DNA from: a virus
Length of the DNA: 59,957 bases
Reading direction: 5' to 3' (one strand)
IMG/VR virus record: IMGVR_UViG_3300025785_000018
Coordinates: 1 to 59,957 of that record
Shown: one piece after another, positions 1 through 10,972 of the stretch
Position numbering within the stretch: the first letter of the stretch is position 1
Layout: each line of letters starts with the position of its first letter
The notes under the pieces: model-generated
Told to the model about the DNA's origin: nothing
Databases searched by the model: none
The model's input: only the letters and a program-made list of their open reading frames with translations
Program-made: the position numbers and the translations under genes

Positions 1-108
1 CACCGGTTAAACCTGTAGAACCTGAAGCACCTTGAATACCTTGAGCACCTGTTGCACCGGTTAAACCTGTAGAACCTGAAGCACCTTGAATACCTTGAGT
101 GCCTGTTG
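1..108. repeat. 54-bp tandem repeat, two near-identical copies
   Basis: Positions 1-54 and 55-108 are the same 54-bp unit, differing at only two or three bases (gagcacc versus gagtgcc). The unit encodes 18 residues (six G-X-Y triplets) of the collagen-like protein. The next stretch (109-180) is a diverged copy. Such repeats can expand or contract by recombination or slippage. Confidence 0.85.
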
Positions 109-421
109 CACCAGTATAACCAGTCGCACCAGTTAAACCAGTACTTCCACTTGCTCCTTGAATACCTTGAGAACCTGTAGCTCCTGTTAAACCTGTGGAA
201 CCACTAGCACCTTGAACACCGCTTGCACCTTGAACACCTGTAGCACCAGTATTACCTGTGACTCCAGTTGCTCCTGTTAAACCTGTTGAGCCTGATGCAC
301 CTTGAAGAGTTCCGGTCGCGCCGATCCAATTACCGTATTGGTCGATGACGTCGACGATGCCTGAGGCACCACCAACGGATAGTCCGTTCTTGATGACGAA
401 CGATTTATTGCTTGTAGACAC
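1..421 (-). CDS. Collagen-like fibre protein, 3' part outside window
   Basis: The start is GTG at 421; an ATG nine bases further upstream (430) is out of frame and hits a stop. The protein opens with a conserved head ([11 protein letters not shown], then VIDxxGNWIGA) that is shared with the two collagen-like genes at 461-4570 and 4599-6875, and continues into G-X-Y triplets such as [13 protein letters not shown]. The C-terminus lies beyond position 1. It is the last visible member of a tandem array of related minus-strand fibre genes. Role inferred: virion surface fibre with a collagen-like triple helix. A gggga Shine-Dalgarno-like stretch sits just before the start. Confidence 0.85.
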   Translation of the reverse strand, partial: MSTSNKSFVIKNGLSVGGASGIVDVIDQYGNWIGATGTLQGASGSTGLTGATGVTGNTGATGVQGASGVQGASGSTGLTGATGSQGIQGASGSTGLTGATGYTGATGTQGIQGASGSTGLTGATGAQGIQGASGSTGLTG

Positions 422-460
422 GGTTCATTTTCCCCAGTGTTTATGTGTATATGTTATTTA

Positions 461-3400
461 TTAGTACCCGTATGTGATCTTATCTAAATCTGTCCTTGAT
501 TGGAAGTTACCAGATACGATGTTCACTATCAATGTACTGCCATCCCATGATACTATTGTACCAGCTGCAGGGTTTTGTGGACCTATGCCAGCAGAATCAA
601 CTGTGATCTCTGTGCCGACCAATGAAGCGAAGTCGATTAAGTTAGACCAGTATGTATCTGGGTATAAGTATGCTTTACCTAATGGTATCGCGCCGTTATC
701 AGAGTTATTTAATGAGTAGAATAAGTTTAATCCGCTTGGGTCATCAACAGTTGTTCCACCGATACGACCTTGTACAGACTCTCTTACCCAACTAATCGCT
801 GTGCCAGAAGATGTTGGAGTTACCTTCAATGATATCACTGAACCGTTTGTTACTGCTGTTACATCCATGACTTTCGTAGCTTTATCTGATCTTAATGTCG
901 CATACTCAGTCATGTAAACTGCAGACGCATTTTGTGTTAAGATAACTTCTGTAGCTTGTACTTTGTTTGTTGTGCTAACACCTTGTACGATATACTTAGC
1001 TGTACCAACTTCGTTAGCAGCAAACATATCTACTGTTGTTTGTGATGTGCCAGATAATCCTGTTGAACCGTTTGCTAGGCTGTAACCTTGTAGACCTGTG
1101 TAACCTTGATCACCGTCAGGACCAGTAGCACCTGAAGCACCAGTAATACCAGTAGCACCATCTAAACCGGTTTCACCTTGTATACCTTGGTCTCCGTCTA
1201 AACCTGTTTGACCTTGTTCACCAGTTACACCTGAAGCACCTTGTACACCAGTAGCACCAGTTGAACCTGTATAACCTTGTTCACCGAAAGCACCAGTTGC
1301 ACCTTTATATCCATTAATACCTGTGGCACCATCTTGACCTGTTACACCTGATGCACCTTCCATACCGACTGCACCGTCAAGGTTAACATAAAGTGTATCA
1401 ACTCCTGGAGTACTGTTACCTACTTCTGTTACGATAGTAATATTAATAGTACCAGTAATATTATCATAACTGTTTACTAAAGCTGTAGCAAAGTTCTCTG
1501 AATCTTTAGAGATGATGATAGTTTGACCAGCAGCATATGAATATGAGTAGTCAAGTGTTTGTGAATCTATTTGTATATTGATATCACCACTTACATTGAT
1601 ATTTACACCGTTATCAATGTAGTAGTCAGTGTTAAGTAATATTGCTTTGAATCTATGACCATATGAACCAGTTGCACCATCAGTACCAGTCTCACCTGTT
1701 GGACCTGATGCACCATCGATACCTTGTACACCAGTAGCACCTGTTGCACCGTCTTGACCTGTAGGACCAGTCGCTGCGTCATAACCTAAGATACCTTGTT
1801 GACCGTCTGGACCTGTTGGACCTTGTACACCTGTAGCACCTGTCTCACCAGTTTGACCTTGATCACCAGTTATACCGATTCCGCCATCGATACCAGTTGC
1901 ACCGTCTTGACCTGTTGGACCTGATGCACCATCAATGCCTTGGTTACCGTCTGGACCAGTAGCACCTGTTGCACCAGTTGAACCTGTGTAACCTATGTTA
2001 GTTGCAGCTGTATTACCTAAATATGTGTATCCACTTGGAACATCATGTTGTGGAGTAGTTATTAATTCAAACACAGCACCATCGAGTGTGCTTACTGCTG
2101 GATAACTATGCGATTGAGCTAATAAGAATGGTGAACCGTTAGTATTAGTTGCTGGATCACCGCCTTTTGACCATGCTCCACCGTTAACTCTTGCCCAAAA
2201 TACTCCTGTATTATAATTATAATTAACTGCAACTTCTACTAAATCTCCAACGCCCCAATTAATACCTAATGAATCAGTTTGGATACCATTTATCCAAACA
2301 GTACCATCTTGTTGGAATCCTTGCGATTGGTCATCATATCTTCCTAATGCATTATTAACATCAATGCCAGATGTTCCTAAGCCAATGCGATTAGTAGTAG
2401 CAGGTATATCAGCATCTAACCTTACACCAAACATACTTAAACCAGAGTTAGCGTATGTTGCCATTTCAGCAGTAGTTATTGCTGATTCAACATAACCAAC
2501 TGTACCACTTAATATTGTATTTGCGCCGTTACTGCCGCTTGAAATTGTTTGATTAGGCCCATAATGACCATAACCAGTATCAAATTGAATTGCAGCTGAT
2601 GAACCATCACCACCTTGAGCACCAGTAGCACCAGTATAACCTGTTGCACCATCTACACCTGTGTAACCTTGTTCGCCATCAGGACCTGTTGCACCATCTA
2701 AACCTGTTGAACCTTGGATACCATCAGCACCAGAAGCTCCGTCTATACCAGCTTCACCAGTTGCACCTTGAAATCCTCGTTCACCTGTAGCACCAGCAAC
2801 ACCAGTTGCACCAGTTAAACCTACTGTACCTGTAGCACCATCAGCACCAGTTGCACCTCTGGCATTATATGTACGACCTTGCAATCCTCGTTCGCCATCG
2901 ATACCTTGTGCGCCGTCTTGACCGGTAACACCAGTAGCACCAATTTGACCTACTGCTCCGTCAAGGTTGATTACCCATGCGTTATGTGAACCAGTACCTA
3001 CGTGATCTGTTTGTGTAAATGCAAGGATGTTTGTTACTGGATCGTAACTTGTAACTGTACCATGTTGATGTATACCACCACCATCGGTAAGAATAATTGT
3101 TTCACCACCACCATAACTTAATCTTTCATCTACGACTACAACTCCTGTAGCACCTGTAGATGCAAGTGTAAATGCAGTGGTTGAAGAAGTTTTGTATCTG
3201 TGACCATATGAACCAGTTGCACCAACTTCACCTGTTTGACCTGTTGCACCTATGTAACCAGCATTTCCTGTTACACCACGACGTAAGAATGTGAATCCGC
3301 TTGGAACACCGTATTCAGCAACATCATTGATAGTAAATTGTGCAGGACCATTAGAACCATAGATACCTACTGCTGGATAAACACCAGCACTAAATACAGA

Positions 3401-4570
3401 ATTATCAACTGATAAACCGCCAACACCAGTAGCTGGATCATTAGAGATATTACCATTCCAGTAACCATTGTTTACTCTGAACCATATTAAATGGTTATCA
3501 GTGTCTACAGCTATATCAATCTTGTCTCCACTAGTATAGCTATCATAATGAGTTACATATGAACCAGCATAATAGATATCACCGTTTTGCGTATAAGCTA
3601 TGGAGTTTTCATCAGGACCACCAAGCATAGCATTAAGATCAACATTACTGTTTGCGATACCAACTGAATTAGCGTTGTCACTAAAGTAATCGAAGGTAAA
3701 GCTGAACATGTAAGCATTGCCGCCGGCAATGTTTTGAGTACCTAGCGCATTATAGTAACCTTCGTTATCATCTGAAATTGTGAAGTAGTCGTCATTTGGG
3801 TAATATAACTGACTACCGATATAAGCTGGATCGAATACGTATGTGTTTGCAATGTAACCACCGAATCCACCTGTAGCACCATCAAGACCTGTTGGACCTT
3901 GATCACCTGTTACACCTTGAACACCAGTAGCACCGTCATAACCTTGTGCACCATCTTGACCAGTTACACCTTGAGAACCTGTAGCACCTTGGGCGCCTGT
4001 TGCTCCTGTAGCACCTGTCTCACCAGTTGGGCCAGTTGCACCTGCATAACCTGTATTTGTAGCAGCGCTATATCCTGTAATTGTGATTGTTGCATTTACT
4101 GGAATATCACCTAAAGTTATAGGTGTGTTTGTTAAACCTAAGAAAGATATATCACCTTGATCTACATAATTATAAACTGTGTATGTAACTGAGTTATATA
4201 CAAACGTCATTCCTGGTGCAGGAGTAGCTGATAGCGCTCTACCATCAATACGAATGTAGCTACCGTAGAGCGTTGGATATACTAACCAAGCGTTATCTAA
4301 TGCAGCTGTTACAGTTGCATCGATTGATACATATGTACCACCATTACCGCCTGTAGCACCTGTTTGACCAGTTACACCAGAAGCACCATCAATACCGGTA
4401 GCACCAGTAGATCCTGTCTCTCCTCTAACACCTGTTGCACCGTATGGTGATTCACCTGGACCAGAAGCTCCGACCCATTCACCAGCTGTGTTGATGACCT
4501 CAAATCCAGAGGCACCGACCGCTAGTCCGTTCTTGACGTTAAACTTTATATCATTGGTTGGTAGTGACAC
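461..4570 (-). CDS. Giant collagen-like fibre protein with SPRY-like modules
   Basis: 1369 residues, GTG start at 4570 preceded by aggagat. Domain order seen: conserved head (1-40, NGLAVGASG), G-X-Y repeats, a globular insert (about 75-175), G-X-Y, a SPRY/concanavalin-like domain (about 238-430: [29 protein letters not shown]), G-X-Y, a module ending AWVINLDGA (about 462-550), G-X-Y, a second SPRY-like domain (about 670-850), G-X-Y, a second NLDGA module, G-X-Y, a C-terminal domain (TAKYIVQ, TEYATL) shared with the genes at 4599 and 6935, and a unique 80-residue end. Inferred role: long adhesive virion fibre. The modular mosaic suggests recombination between paralogues. Exact virion position is unknown. 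Confidence 0.85.
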   Translation of the reverse strand: MSLPTNDIKFNVKNGLAVGASGFEVINTAGEWVGASGPGESPYGATGVRGETGSTGATGIDGASGVTGQTGATGGNGGTYVSIDATVTAALDNAWLVYPTLYGSYIRIDGRALSATPAPGMTFVYNSVTYTVYNYVDQGDISFLGLTNTPITLGDIPVNATITITGYSAATNTGYAGATGPTGETGATGATGAQGATGSQGVTGQDGAQGYDGATGVQGVTGDQGPTGLDGATGGFGGYIANTYVFDPAYIGSQLYYPNDDYFTISDDNEGYYNALGTQNIAGGNAYMFSFTFDYFSDNANSVGIANSNVDLNAMLGGPDENSIAYTQNGDIYYAGSYVTHYDSYTSGDKIDIAVDTDNHLIWFRVNNGYWNGNISNDPATGVGGLSVDNSVFSAGVYPAVGIYGSNGPAQFTINDVAEYGVPSGFTFLRRGVTGNAGYIGATGQTGEVGATGSYGHRYKTSSTTAFTLASTGATGVVVVDERLSYGGGETIILTDGGGIHQHGTVTSYDPVTNILAFTQTDHVGTGSHNAWVINLDGAVGQIGATGVTGQDGAQGIDGERGLQGRTYNARGATGADGATGTVGLTGATGVAGATGERGFQGATGEAGIDGASGADGIQGSTGLDGATGPDGEQGYTGVDGATGYTGATGAQGGDGSSAAIQFDTGYGHYGPNQTISSGSNGANTILSGTVGYVESAITTAEMATYANSGLSMFGVRLDADIPATTNRIGLGTSGIDVNNALGRYDDQSQGFQQDGTVWINGIQTDSLGINWGVGDLVEVAVNYNYNTGVFWARVNGGAWSKGGDPATNTNGSPFLLAQSHSYPAVSTLDGAVFELITTPQHDVPSGYTYLGNTAATNIGYTGSTGATGATGPDGNQGIDGASGPTGQDGATGIDGGIGITGDQGQTGETGATGVQGPTGPDGQQGILGYDAATGPTGQDGATGATGVQGIDGASGPTGETGTDGATGSYGHRFKAILLNTDYYIDNGVNINVSGDINIQIDSQTLDYSYSYAAGQTIIISKDSENFATALVNSYDNITGTINITIVTEVGNSTPGVDTLYVNLDGAVGMEGASGVTGQDGATGINGYKGATGAFGEQGYTGSTGATGVQGASGVTGEQGQTGLDGDQGIQGETGLDGATGITGASGATGPDGDQGYTGLQGYSLANGSTGLSGTSQTTVDMFAANEVGTAKYIVQGVSTTNKVQATEVILTQNASAVYMTEYATLRSDKATKVMDVTAVTNGSVISLKVTPTSSGTAISWVRESVQGRIGGTTVDDPSGLNLFYSLNNSDNGAIPLGKAYLYPDTYWSNLIDFASLVGTEITVDSAGIGPQNPAAGTIVSWDGSTLIVNIVSGNFQSRTDLDKITYGY

Positions 4571-4598
4571 GTGCCTATCTCCTGAATTTTATTTGTTA

Positions 4599-6875
4599 TT
4601 AAGCTAGTACTGCTTCTCTTAAGAAGTCGATTGTTGTGTTTGTATTTACTGGTGATACTTTAACGTATACTGTACCAGAGTCATAGTTTGCACTTACAGT
4701 CATTAGAGACGCTGTTGAGTACATCGTTGCATACTCTGTAACTGAAGCATCTGAACCATCATGCGTTACCAATACTTCTGTTGAGTGTACATCGCTACCA
4801 TGTGTAGCTTGGATGATATACTTAGCTGTCCTGTAAACTGTAGCATCATATGAATCGATAGTTTGGTTAGCAACTGTAGTTGTTAATGGATCGTTTCCTG
4901 CAGTTAAACCTGTACCTGTAGCACCAGTTAAACCTGTTGAACCACTTGCACCTTGGTAACCAGTAGCTCCATCTAATCCTTGAGGACCTGTTGCTCCTGT
5001 GAAACCTGAAGCACCTTGGATACCAGTTGCACCAGTATAACCTGTTGCACCAGTATAACCAGTCGCACCATCTACACCTTGAGGACCTGTTGCACCAGTG
5101 AAACCTGTAGCACCTGATGCACCTTGGAAACCAGTGGCACCTGAAGCACCATCGATACCTGTTGCACCTGTGTAACCAGTTGCACCTTGAACACCTTGTG
5201 CACCATCAAGGTTAACTGTCCATGCTGTATGTTCACCTGAACCAACTGCTGTTGTCTTGTCGAATACTAATTGGTCACCGCTGTAACTTACAACTGTACC
5301 TAATTGATAATTTGTATCATCGTAAGCAACTACGATTGATTGAGCTGGAGTATAAGCTAAACCAGAATCAACTGTTAATGTGATTTGACCAGTTCCGCCG
5401 ATAGTGAATCTTGAAGTTGATGATGTTGCATAGAGGTCACCGTTAGCACCGCTAGCACCAGCAATACCTGTTGCACCTGTGTAACCAGTTGCACCATCGA
5501 TACCTGTAGCACCTGAAGCGCCGTCAATACCAGTTGCACCAGTATAACCGGTTGCACCATCGATACCTGAAGCACCGTCAATACCTGTCGCACCTGTGTA
5601 ACCTGTAGCACCATCGATACCAGTTGCACCTGTATAACCTGTAGCACCAGTATAACCTGTCGCGCCACTTGCACCGTCGATACCTGTAGCACCTGTATAA
5701 CCTGTTGCACCATCGATACCAGTTGCGCCTGAAGCACCTTGATATCCTTGTACACCATCGTTACCTTGAGCACCTGTTGCACCACTTGCACCTACTGGAC
5801 CAGTAGCACCTGTATCACCAGTATAACCTGTAGCGCCGTCAGCACCAGTTGCACCTGAAGCTCCTTGAATACCTGTCGCACCGCTTGCACCATCAGCACC
5901 GGTTGCACCAGAAGCACCATCAATGCCTGTTGCACCGCTAGCACCTTGAAAACCAGTAGCACCTGATGCACCTTGATCTCCTTGAGAACCGGTTGCACCT
6001 GTGTAACCAGTGGCGCCTGAAGCACCTTGGAAACCTGTAGCACCTGATGCACCATCGGCACCTGTAGCACCGCTTGCACCTTGAATACCTGTTGCACCTG
6101 TATAACCTGTAGCACCTTGAACACCGACAGCACCATCAAGGTTTACTGTCCATGCTGTATATTGTGTGCCTGTTGCATGATCTGCGGTTGTGATGATTAA
6201 ATCTAATTGACCAGTACCTGAATTGTAGTTATCTACATAACCGATTACATAATCGGTAGGATTAGTTTGAGAAGCAACTAATACTGATTGTTGTGGAGTA
6301 TATGAAAGACCAGTTTCTACATTAATTGTTAATGTAACACCAAGAGCGTAGTCTGTAAGTGTTAATGGATCAGTTGAGGTTGTTGCGTATTTGTCACCGT
6401 TAAGACCGGCAGAACCTGTTGCACCTGTTTGACCAGTTGCACCTGTATAACCTGTAGCACCTGATGCACCATCGATACCAGTTGCACCAGTATAACCTGT
6501 AGCACCTGTGTAACCTGTTGCGCCGTCAATACCTGTTGCACCTGTAACACCAGTAGCACCTGTATAACCTGTAGCACCATCTATACCAGTTGCACCACTT
6601 GCACCATCAATACCAGTAGCACCTGTATAACCTGTGGCACCATCAGCACCCGTGGCACCTGATGCACCATCGATACCGGTTGCACCGGTATAACCGGTTG
6701 CACCGTCAATACCTTGGACACCTGTTGCACCTGTGTAACCTGTGGCACCTGTAGCTCCAGCAGGAAGTTCGGCTCCTATCCAATTACCGTTTTCGTCAAT
6801 GACGTCAATTATGCCTGACGCACCCCCTACGGATAGCCCGTTTCTTACTACAAAAGTTGAATTATTCGTTGCCAC
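4599..6875 (-). CDS. Collagen-like fibre protein, three-module paralogue
   Basis: 758 residues, GTG start at 6875 behind a strong aaggagatc ribosome site. Head (1-40) matches the neighbouring fibres ([21 protein letters not shown]). Long G-X-Y tracts ([10 protein letters not shown] and similar) are interrupted by two globular modules of about 75-90 residues (about 160-250 and 520-600), each starting YATSST/YATTST and ending [11 protein letters not shown]. The last 80 residues ([35 protein letters not shown]) form a C-terminal domain shared with two neighbours. It has its own late promoter upstream. Inferred: trimeric adhesive fibre on the virion. The very regular repeats open long meaningless ORFs in the other frames. 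Confidence 0.85.
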   Translation of the reverse strand: MATNNSTFVVRNGLSVGGASGIIDVIDENGNWIGAELPAGATGATGYTGATGVQGIDGATGYTGATGIDGASGATGADGATGYTGATGIDGASGATGIDGATGYTGATGVTGATGIDGATGYTGATGYTGATGIDGASGATGYTGATGQTGATGSAGLNGDKYATTSTDPLTLTDYALGVTLTINVETGLSYTPQQSVLVASQTNPTDYVIGYVDNYNSGTGQLDLIITTADHATGTQYTAWTVNLDGAVGVQGATGYTGATGIQGASGATGADGASGATGFQGASGATGYTGATGSQGDQGASGATGFQGASGATGIDGASGATGADGASGATGIQGASGATGADGATGYTGDTGATGPVGASGATGAQGNDGVQGYQGASGATGIDGATGYTGATGIDGASGATGYTGATGYTGATGIDGATGYTGATGIDGASGIDGATGYTGATGIDGASGATGIDGATGYTGATGIAGASGANGDLYATSSTSRFTIGGTGQITLTVDSGLAYTPAQSIVVAYDDTNYQLGTVVSYSGDQLVFDKTTAVGSGEHTAWTVNLDGAQGVQGATGYTGATGIDGASGATGFQGASGATGFTGATGPQGVDGATGYTGATGYTGATGIQGASGFTGATGPQGLDGATGYQGASGSTGLTGATGTGLTAGNDPLTTTVANQTIDSYDATVYRTAKYIIQATHGSDVHSTEVLVTHDGSDASVTEYATMYSTASLMTVSANYDSGTVYVKVSPVNTNTTIDFLREAVLA

Positions 6876-6916
6876 AGTTTGATCTCCTTGATGATGGTGT
6901 TAGTGCTTTATACTAT

Positions 6917-6924
6917 TATTTATA
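6917..6924 (-). promoter_or_regulatory. T4-type late promoter (TATAAATA)
   Basis: Exact TATAAATA on the minus strand, 41 bases upstream of the GTG start at 6875, in the gap between two fibre genes. T4-like late promoters consist essentially of this octamer, recognised by gp55 with gp33; gp33 is encoded in this window. Confidence 0.6.
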
Positions 6925-6934
6925 ATAAATTTAT

Positions 6935-8539
6935 TTAGAGTCCTATCGTAGTTCTTATGTATTTTATATCAGTATAAGGACTTTGGGGCGTAAATCTTAA
7001 CTCAATATAGCCTGTCCCAGACCATTGAATACGTGATACTATTAATAAAGGTGATCTACTTTCAACAGTAGATGCTACGTATACACCTGGGCTAGTCATG
7101 ATAAACTTACTACTAAGAGTCGCTGATATAGCTCCTCCATTTAATGATATTACTGTTGTAGGTATTGCTGATAGTAATGCTTGTACTGCTGAATTTGATG
7201 TAGAGTATATAGTTAATGTTGTTCCAGTCCAGAACGACAGAGCCGAAATGTTGATATCTGGTGATGAATAGTCATTATCTACAGGTGAGTAATACGTAGC
7301 GAATGATCCTAATGATTCACCCATACCTGCATACTCTGTAAAGAATACGTTTGCTTTATCCCATAAGAGTAATAACTCTTCAGCATAGTAGTTTGTACCT
7401 TTTGTCAGCTGTACCTGATACTTTGCACTCCTATATATTGAGGTATCTAAGATGTCTATTAGCTGTTCATCTGTTGTGTTATTGGTGGTAAAGTCAATTA
7501 CGTTGTCTACACCAATACCAGATGCACCTACAGGACCTTCGATACCTGTTGCACCTGTAATACCTATAGGTCCAGTAGCACCAGTCGCTCCAGCACCCTG
7601 TGCACCTGTGGCACCGTATGGACCAGTAGCACCTGGTAAACCTACTCCAGTTGCTCCTGCAATACCGCTTGCTCCTTGTGTACCAGAAGCACCTTGAATT
7701 CCAGTAGCACCTGTTTGACCTGTGGCACCTTGTGTACCTGTCGCTCCAGTTAAACCTGTTGAACCACTTGCACCTTGAATTCCAGTAGCACCTGTTTGAC
7801 CTGTGGCACCTTGTGTACCTGTCGCTCCATCCAAACCAATAGTACCAGAAGCACCATCGATACCACTAGCTCCTTGTGGACCAGTAGCACCTGTTGCACC
7901 AGAACCTGATGCTGTTGCAGATATAGTTAATGATTGTGGGTTTGCTGAATGATCTGTTGTGATGGTGATACCAGTACCACCAATGATATGTAGTGTATCT
8001 TCTGCTACAGCTACGAGGTCTGTCTGACCGTCTACTTTGATAGTCTTGAACGCAGAACCAAGACTTACTTTAACTTCACCGCCACCAAGATCTGATACGT
8101 TGAATCCTGTATCCCTATCGAACCTTAGAGCGTTTACACCTGTTACTTCGTTAGTGATTGATCCTGTAGCACCACCAGTTGCACCACTGATGTTACTTAC
8201 CGTGATGTTTGCAACACCAACACCGCTCGCACCAGTTACACCGCTTGCACCTTGTGCACCGCTGGCTCCGATACCAGATGCACCTTGTGTACCTATTGCA
8301 CCGCTTGCACCTTGAATGCCTTGTTGACCTTGTGCACCTGATGCACCAATACCTGAAGCGCCTTGTTCTCCTTTAGGACCTGTAGCACCGCTTGCACCCT
8401 GTGGGCCTGATGCACCACCTGTATCTCCCTGTGGGCCTGTTGCACCAGTAGGACCGGTAGCACCAAAGCCAGCACCGTTACCTGATAGCCCTTGTATACC
8501 AACGGCCGCGACTTCTACGTATACGTCTCCTAATGCCAT
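6935..8539 (-). CDS. Collagen-like fibre protein with shared C-terminal domain
   Basis: 534 residues. It starts [16 protein letters not shown], a different head from the other three local fibres. G-X-Y repeats run to about residue 120. A globular insert follows (about 120-215, including [16 protein letters not shown] and a TGITITTD stretch), then more G-X-Y to about 335. The C-terminal domain ([27 protein letters not shown]) is the same fold signature as in the 758- and 1369-residue fibres, but carries about 60 extra residues between the TEYA motif and the end. Inferred virion fibre. Confidence 0.8.
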   Translation of the reverse strand: MALGDVYVEVAAVGIQGLSGNGAGFGATGPTGATGPQGDTGGASGPQGASGATGPKGEQGASGIGASGAQGQQGIQGASGAIGTQGASGIGASGAQGASGVTGASGVGVANITVSNISGATGGATGSITNEVTGVNALRFDRDTGFNVSDLGGGEVKVSLGSAFKTIKVDGQTDLVAVAEDTLHIIGGTGITITTDHSANPQSLTISATASGSGATGATGPQGASGIDGASGTIGLDGATGTQGATGQTGATGIQGASGSTGLTGATGTQGATGQTGATGIQGASGTQGASGIAGATGVGLPGATGPYGATGAQGAGATGATGPIGITGATGIEGPVGASGIGVDNVIDFTTNNTTDEQLIDILDTSIYRSAKYQVQLTKGTNYYAEELLLLWDKANVFFTEYAGMGESLGSFATYYSPVDNDYSSPDINISALSFWTGTTLTIYSTSNSAVQALLSAIPTTVISLNGGAISATLSSKFIMTSPGVYVASTVESRSPLLIVSRIQWSGTGYIELRFTPQSPYTDIKYIRTTIGL

Positions 8540-8548
8540 TCTTATTCC

Positions 8549-8902
8549 TTATATGATCTCTGGAGGATCAGATTGCGTTATTTGTGGTGTGAATATAATA
8601 ACACCTTCTGAGACTCTTAATGATTCTCCAAAAGGTGATGTCACGTATACATCATACATGTATCTTCCAGGTTTAATCGATGCAGTATCAGCTGCAGACA
8701 ATGATAGTCTTACTTGTCCACCTGTAGTAGAGTATACTTCAGCATGAAAGTCAATATGATTATGAGCTATATAAGACTTACGTATGTAAGCCCGAGTAGT
8801 AAAACCCGATAAGTTTAGTGGCAGTCCGTCTGAACCCACCACAGTGATTACTGCACCAAAGTTTGATCCAGTGTCAATATAAAAATTTGTTATAGCTGCC
8901 AT
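8549..8902 (-). CDS. Small Ig-like/BppU-N-like structural protein
   Basis: 117 residues of predicted beta-structure (GSNFGAVITVVGSDG, LNLSGFTTRAYIRKS, SIKPGRYMYDVYVTS, VSEGVIIFTPQIT). The pattern resembles the N-terminal Ig-like domain of phage baseplate/BppU-type proteins: polynomial ligand statements of the form gxPxxLxGxTxxaxIRk, then PGxYxYDV. It lies between the fibre genes and the radical SAM gene. A late promoter ends six bases before the ATG and no Shine-Dalgarno sequence is visible. Function inferred only: attachment of, or partner to, the fibres. Confidence 0.65.
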   Translation of the reverse strand: MAAITNFYIDTGSNFGAVITVVGSDGLPLNLSGFTTRAYIRKSYIAHNHIDFHAEVYSTTGGQVRLSLSAADTASIKPGRYMYDVYVTSPFGESLRVSEGVIIFTPQITQSDPPEII

Positions 8903-8908
8903 AGTTAT

Positions 8909-8916
8909 TATTTATA
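8909..8916 (-). promoter_or_regulatory. T4-type late promoter abutting a start codon
   Basis: Exact TATAAATA on the minus strand, ending six bases before the ATG at 8902. If the transcription start is at the usual distance, it would fall on or next to the start codon. Confidence 0.55.
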
Positions 8917-8930
8917 CGACACTGGTTCCT

Positions 8931-10307
8931 TTAAATTGGTTGTATGCTTATAATCTTCTTACCAGTCTTAGGTTCTGGTATCCCTTTTACAGCTCCGATG
9001 ATGTCTTTTCTAGACTCATCAAGGTCTCCGTCAATATAGTATGGGAGACATCCTGTTAACATCTCAAACGCAGCCATGAAGAACGGTATGTTATCAGAGT
9101 AAGCGTTATCACATGCTAGGCTCCACATATCTCCATGTAAAAACATGCATGAACCTTGACATATCTGTAATACTGGACATGTAGGACACTCTTCTCTATG
9201 ACTCCAGTGTGTACTAGTCTTTAACTTGATGTTGTCAAAGTCATTAACGTTACCGATAAGGTGACTCTCACCATTAAATCCTATAGCTACAGAGCTAACG
9301 TTTTGACATGTTAGCACGTTACCTTTTAAATCTACTGCAATATTGTGTTCATCATCCATCGTACACTTCTGACCTACAGCAACAGCTGGTCTTTTGGTTT
9401 GTATAGATGTTATGAACTCGTTGATCTTCTTCTTAGTGGCACCAACATTAGTTCCAAGTCCACTTCTTACTTCTTTAAACGTATTAGCTCGATAGTTAAG
9501 GTGATCGTGTTCATCAGTAAAACAAACGCTAGCACCACCTTCATCATATGGATCAATGAACCCACCTTCTCCGATAGGTACATCAAACCCAAGTTTATCT
9601 TTAAACCATTGACTTATGGCTGCACGGCTTTGGTTATCTTTATTCACCATAGCGTTAAAGCTCATACGATTCTTTGGTCCTAACCTATTCCATAGATCCA
9701 TGATCATCGCGAATTGTTCTGGATCATCGAATGGGTCTAACCCTCTAACATGATAACCTGGTCCATCATGTGATATACCAACACTAAACCCTAAGTTATC
9801 AAGCCATTCATTCTTTTCTAAGTCTAATATAGTACCATTAGTCACTATACCAAATGCTATGTTTGGATACATCTTCCTCATGCCTTCAGCAAGAGGCTTT
9901 AGACTCTTCCAATATACAAAGGGCTCACCACCCCAAAATTCTACTTTAACTCCAGTACCGTCTTTATTATCACCACCATCAAACCATGTTGGTAGTTGAT
10001 CTAAGAACGGACCTACATCATCCTTTGTCATCTCATCAGCTTTAGGTACAAACCTTTGACTGCAGTAGACACATTCATAATTACAAGATAAGCCTAGCTG
10101 TATCTTGAGGATCTTAATATCTTTACTCTTTTTTGCTGGAGTGTCTTTACTTGTAGTAAACACTTCTTTATAGGAACGAGTATTACCGTTACTAAAATCT
10201 ATCACGTTTCCATTTGCATCTGATATCTCAGAAGTCATGTTATCATACCAAAACTCTACATCTTCATTTGTTACAGGTCTCACACATTTTATATTAAACT
10301 TCGCCAT
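8931..10307 (-). CDS. Radical SAM enzyme with SPASM domain (anSME-like)
   Basis: 458 residues. The radical SAM CX3CX2C motif is at C75-C79-C82 (SCNYECVYC), followed by GGEP at about 126-129. The C-terminal half has a full SPASM cysteine set: KCTMDDEH, a Cys about 20 residues on (LTCQN), CPTCPVLQICQGSC (CX2CX5CX3C) and a final Cys in SLACDN, enough for two auxiliary 4Fe-4S clusters. Known SPASM enzymes modify peptides or proteins: sulfatase maturation, thioether formation, epimerisation. No sulfatase is present here. The next genes in the block are a 2OG oxygenase and three small proteins with Cys-Asn tails, which are attractive substrates (inference). Ribosome site aagga precedes the ATG. Family call is firm; substrate unknown. 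Confidence 0.9.
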   Translation of the reverse strand: MAKFNIKCVRPVTNEDVEFWYDNMTSEISDANGNVIDFSNGNTRSYKEVFTTSKDTPAKKSKDIKILKIQLGLSCNYECVYCSQRFVPKADEMTKDDVGPFLDQLPTWFDGGDNKDGTGVKVEFWGGEPFVYWKSLKPLAEGMRKMYPNIAFGIVTNGTILDLEKNEWLDNLGFSVGISHDGPGYHVRGLDPFDDPEQFAMIMDLWNRLGPKNRMSFNAMVNKDNQSRAAISQWFKDKLGFDVPIGEGGFIDPYDEGGASVCFTDEHDHLNYRANTFKEVRSGLGTNVGATKKKINEFITSIQTKRPAVAVGQKCTMDDEHNIAVDLKGNVLTCQNVSSVAIGFNGESHLIGNVNDFDNIKLKTSTHWSHREECPTCPVLQICQGSCMFLHGDMWSLACDNAYSDNIPFFMAAFEMLTGCLPYYIDGDLDESRKDIIGAVKGIPEPKTGKKIISIQPI

Positions 10308-10327
10308 TTCATGTCCTTAATTATAAA

Positions 10328-10972
10328 TTATAATGTAACGTAATTCCTTACAGATTCAACAACCTTTATGTTAGTAACTAATGCAATAGTATCAACGCTT
10401 CCTAAGTTAACTTCAGTAGTATGGAATATTGAAGAAGGATGTATAGTAAATGTTCCTAGTACAGGACTTATTGGGAATAACATCTCATGATTCAATAATC
10501 TACTTCTTGAAGAAATAGGATCGATTATGTGTAACCTATTTCCTGCAGGTTTTTGATGAGTATTATTATTTGGAAAGTCTGTGACTTCCATAGATACCCA
10601 TAAAACTGCCACGTAGTCAACGCTTCTATGATTGTGAGGCTTTGCATACTCACCAGGAGCAAACTTACGTAAGCTAGTGATAGCTTCAAACTCTACTTCT
10701 TCTGGATTAATAAAACCTTCAGCTGCAGCTAACTGAGCCATCCTAGATTTTAACATACTTTTAAATAGCTGGCATTCTGGACGAGGATCAGCTAGTAAGT
10801 TATAAGCTGCCTCTTTTGACTTACGCATATAATAAGGGACATGAGCCTCAGGATGCTGAGCTTCATATTCTTCACCAATACTAATAATATTCTTTAAAAA
10901 ATCATCAGTAGCTTCAACCGCTCTTTGTTCAATAAGAATATTGGTTGGCCATAGTTGTGCAATATTAGTCAA
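10328..10972 (-). CDS. 2OG-Fe(II) oxygenase-like protein
   Basis: 214 residues, TTG start at 10972 that overlaps the stop of the upstream gene (TTGACTAA). A double-stranded beta-helix core is visible: LRKFAPGEYAKPHNHRSVDY (H113/H115 and D119) followed by VAVLWVSMEV, then GTFTIHPSSIFHTTEV with the distal His184. This arrangement fits the phage and bacterial 2OG-Fe(II) oxygenase family with HxH/HxD...H ligands. The usual C-terminal Arg that binds 2-oxoglutarate is not obvious; Lys203 may serve. Such enzymes hydroxylate peptides or nucleic acids. Its place among collagen-like and Cys-Asn-tailed genes suggests a virion-protein substrate (inference). Confidence 0.7.
   Translation of the reverse strand: MTNIAQLWPTNILIEQRAVEATDDFLKNIISIGEEYEAQHPEAHVPYYMRKSKEAAYNLLADPRPECQLFKSMLKSRMAQLAAAEGFINPEEVEFEAITSLRKFAPGEYAKPHNHRSVDYVAVLWVSMEVTDFPNNNTHQKPAGNRLHIIDPISSRSRLLNHEMLFPISPVLGTFTIHPSSIFHTTEVNLGSVDTIALVTNIKVVESVRNYVTL

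Noticed and set aside
5375-5791. Long ORF in another frame of a collagen-like gene (and similar ones at 5792-6139, 6362-6580, 8293-8502, 27216-27635, 28734-28937, 29094-29297, 31824-32384)
   Set aside because: The G-X-Y repeat DNA has no stop codons in shifted frames. The products are monotonous VLQVQQV-type strings without ribosome sites, so they are shadows.
1-8539. CRISPR-like look of regularly repeated short sequences
   Set aside because: The repeats are in-frame G-X-Y codons of collagen-like proteins with 9-base periodicity; there are no unique spacers of fixed length.
8931-10307. Radical SAM enzyme as a classical sulfatase-maturing enzyme
   Set aside because: The SPASM pattern fits that family, but no sulfatase with a CxPxR or SxPxR motif was seen in the window, so that role is not supported here.
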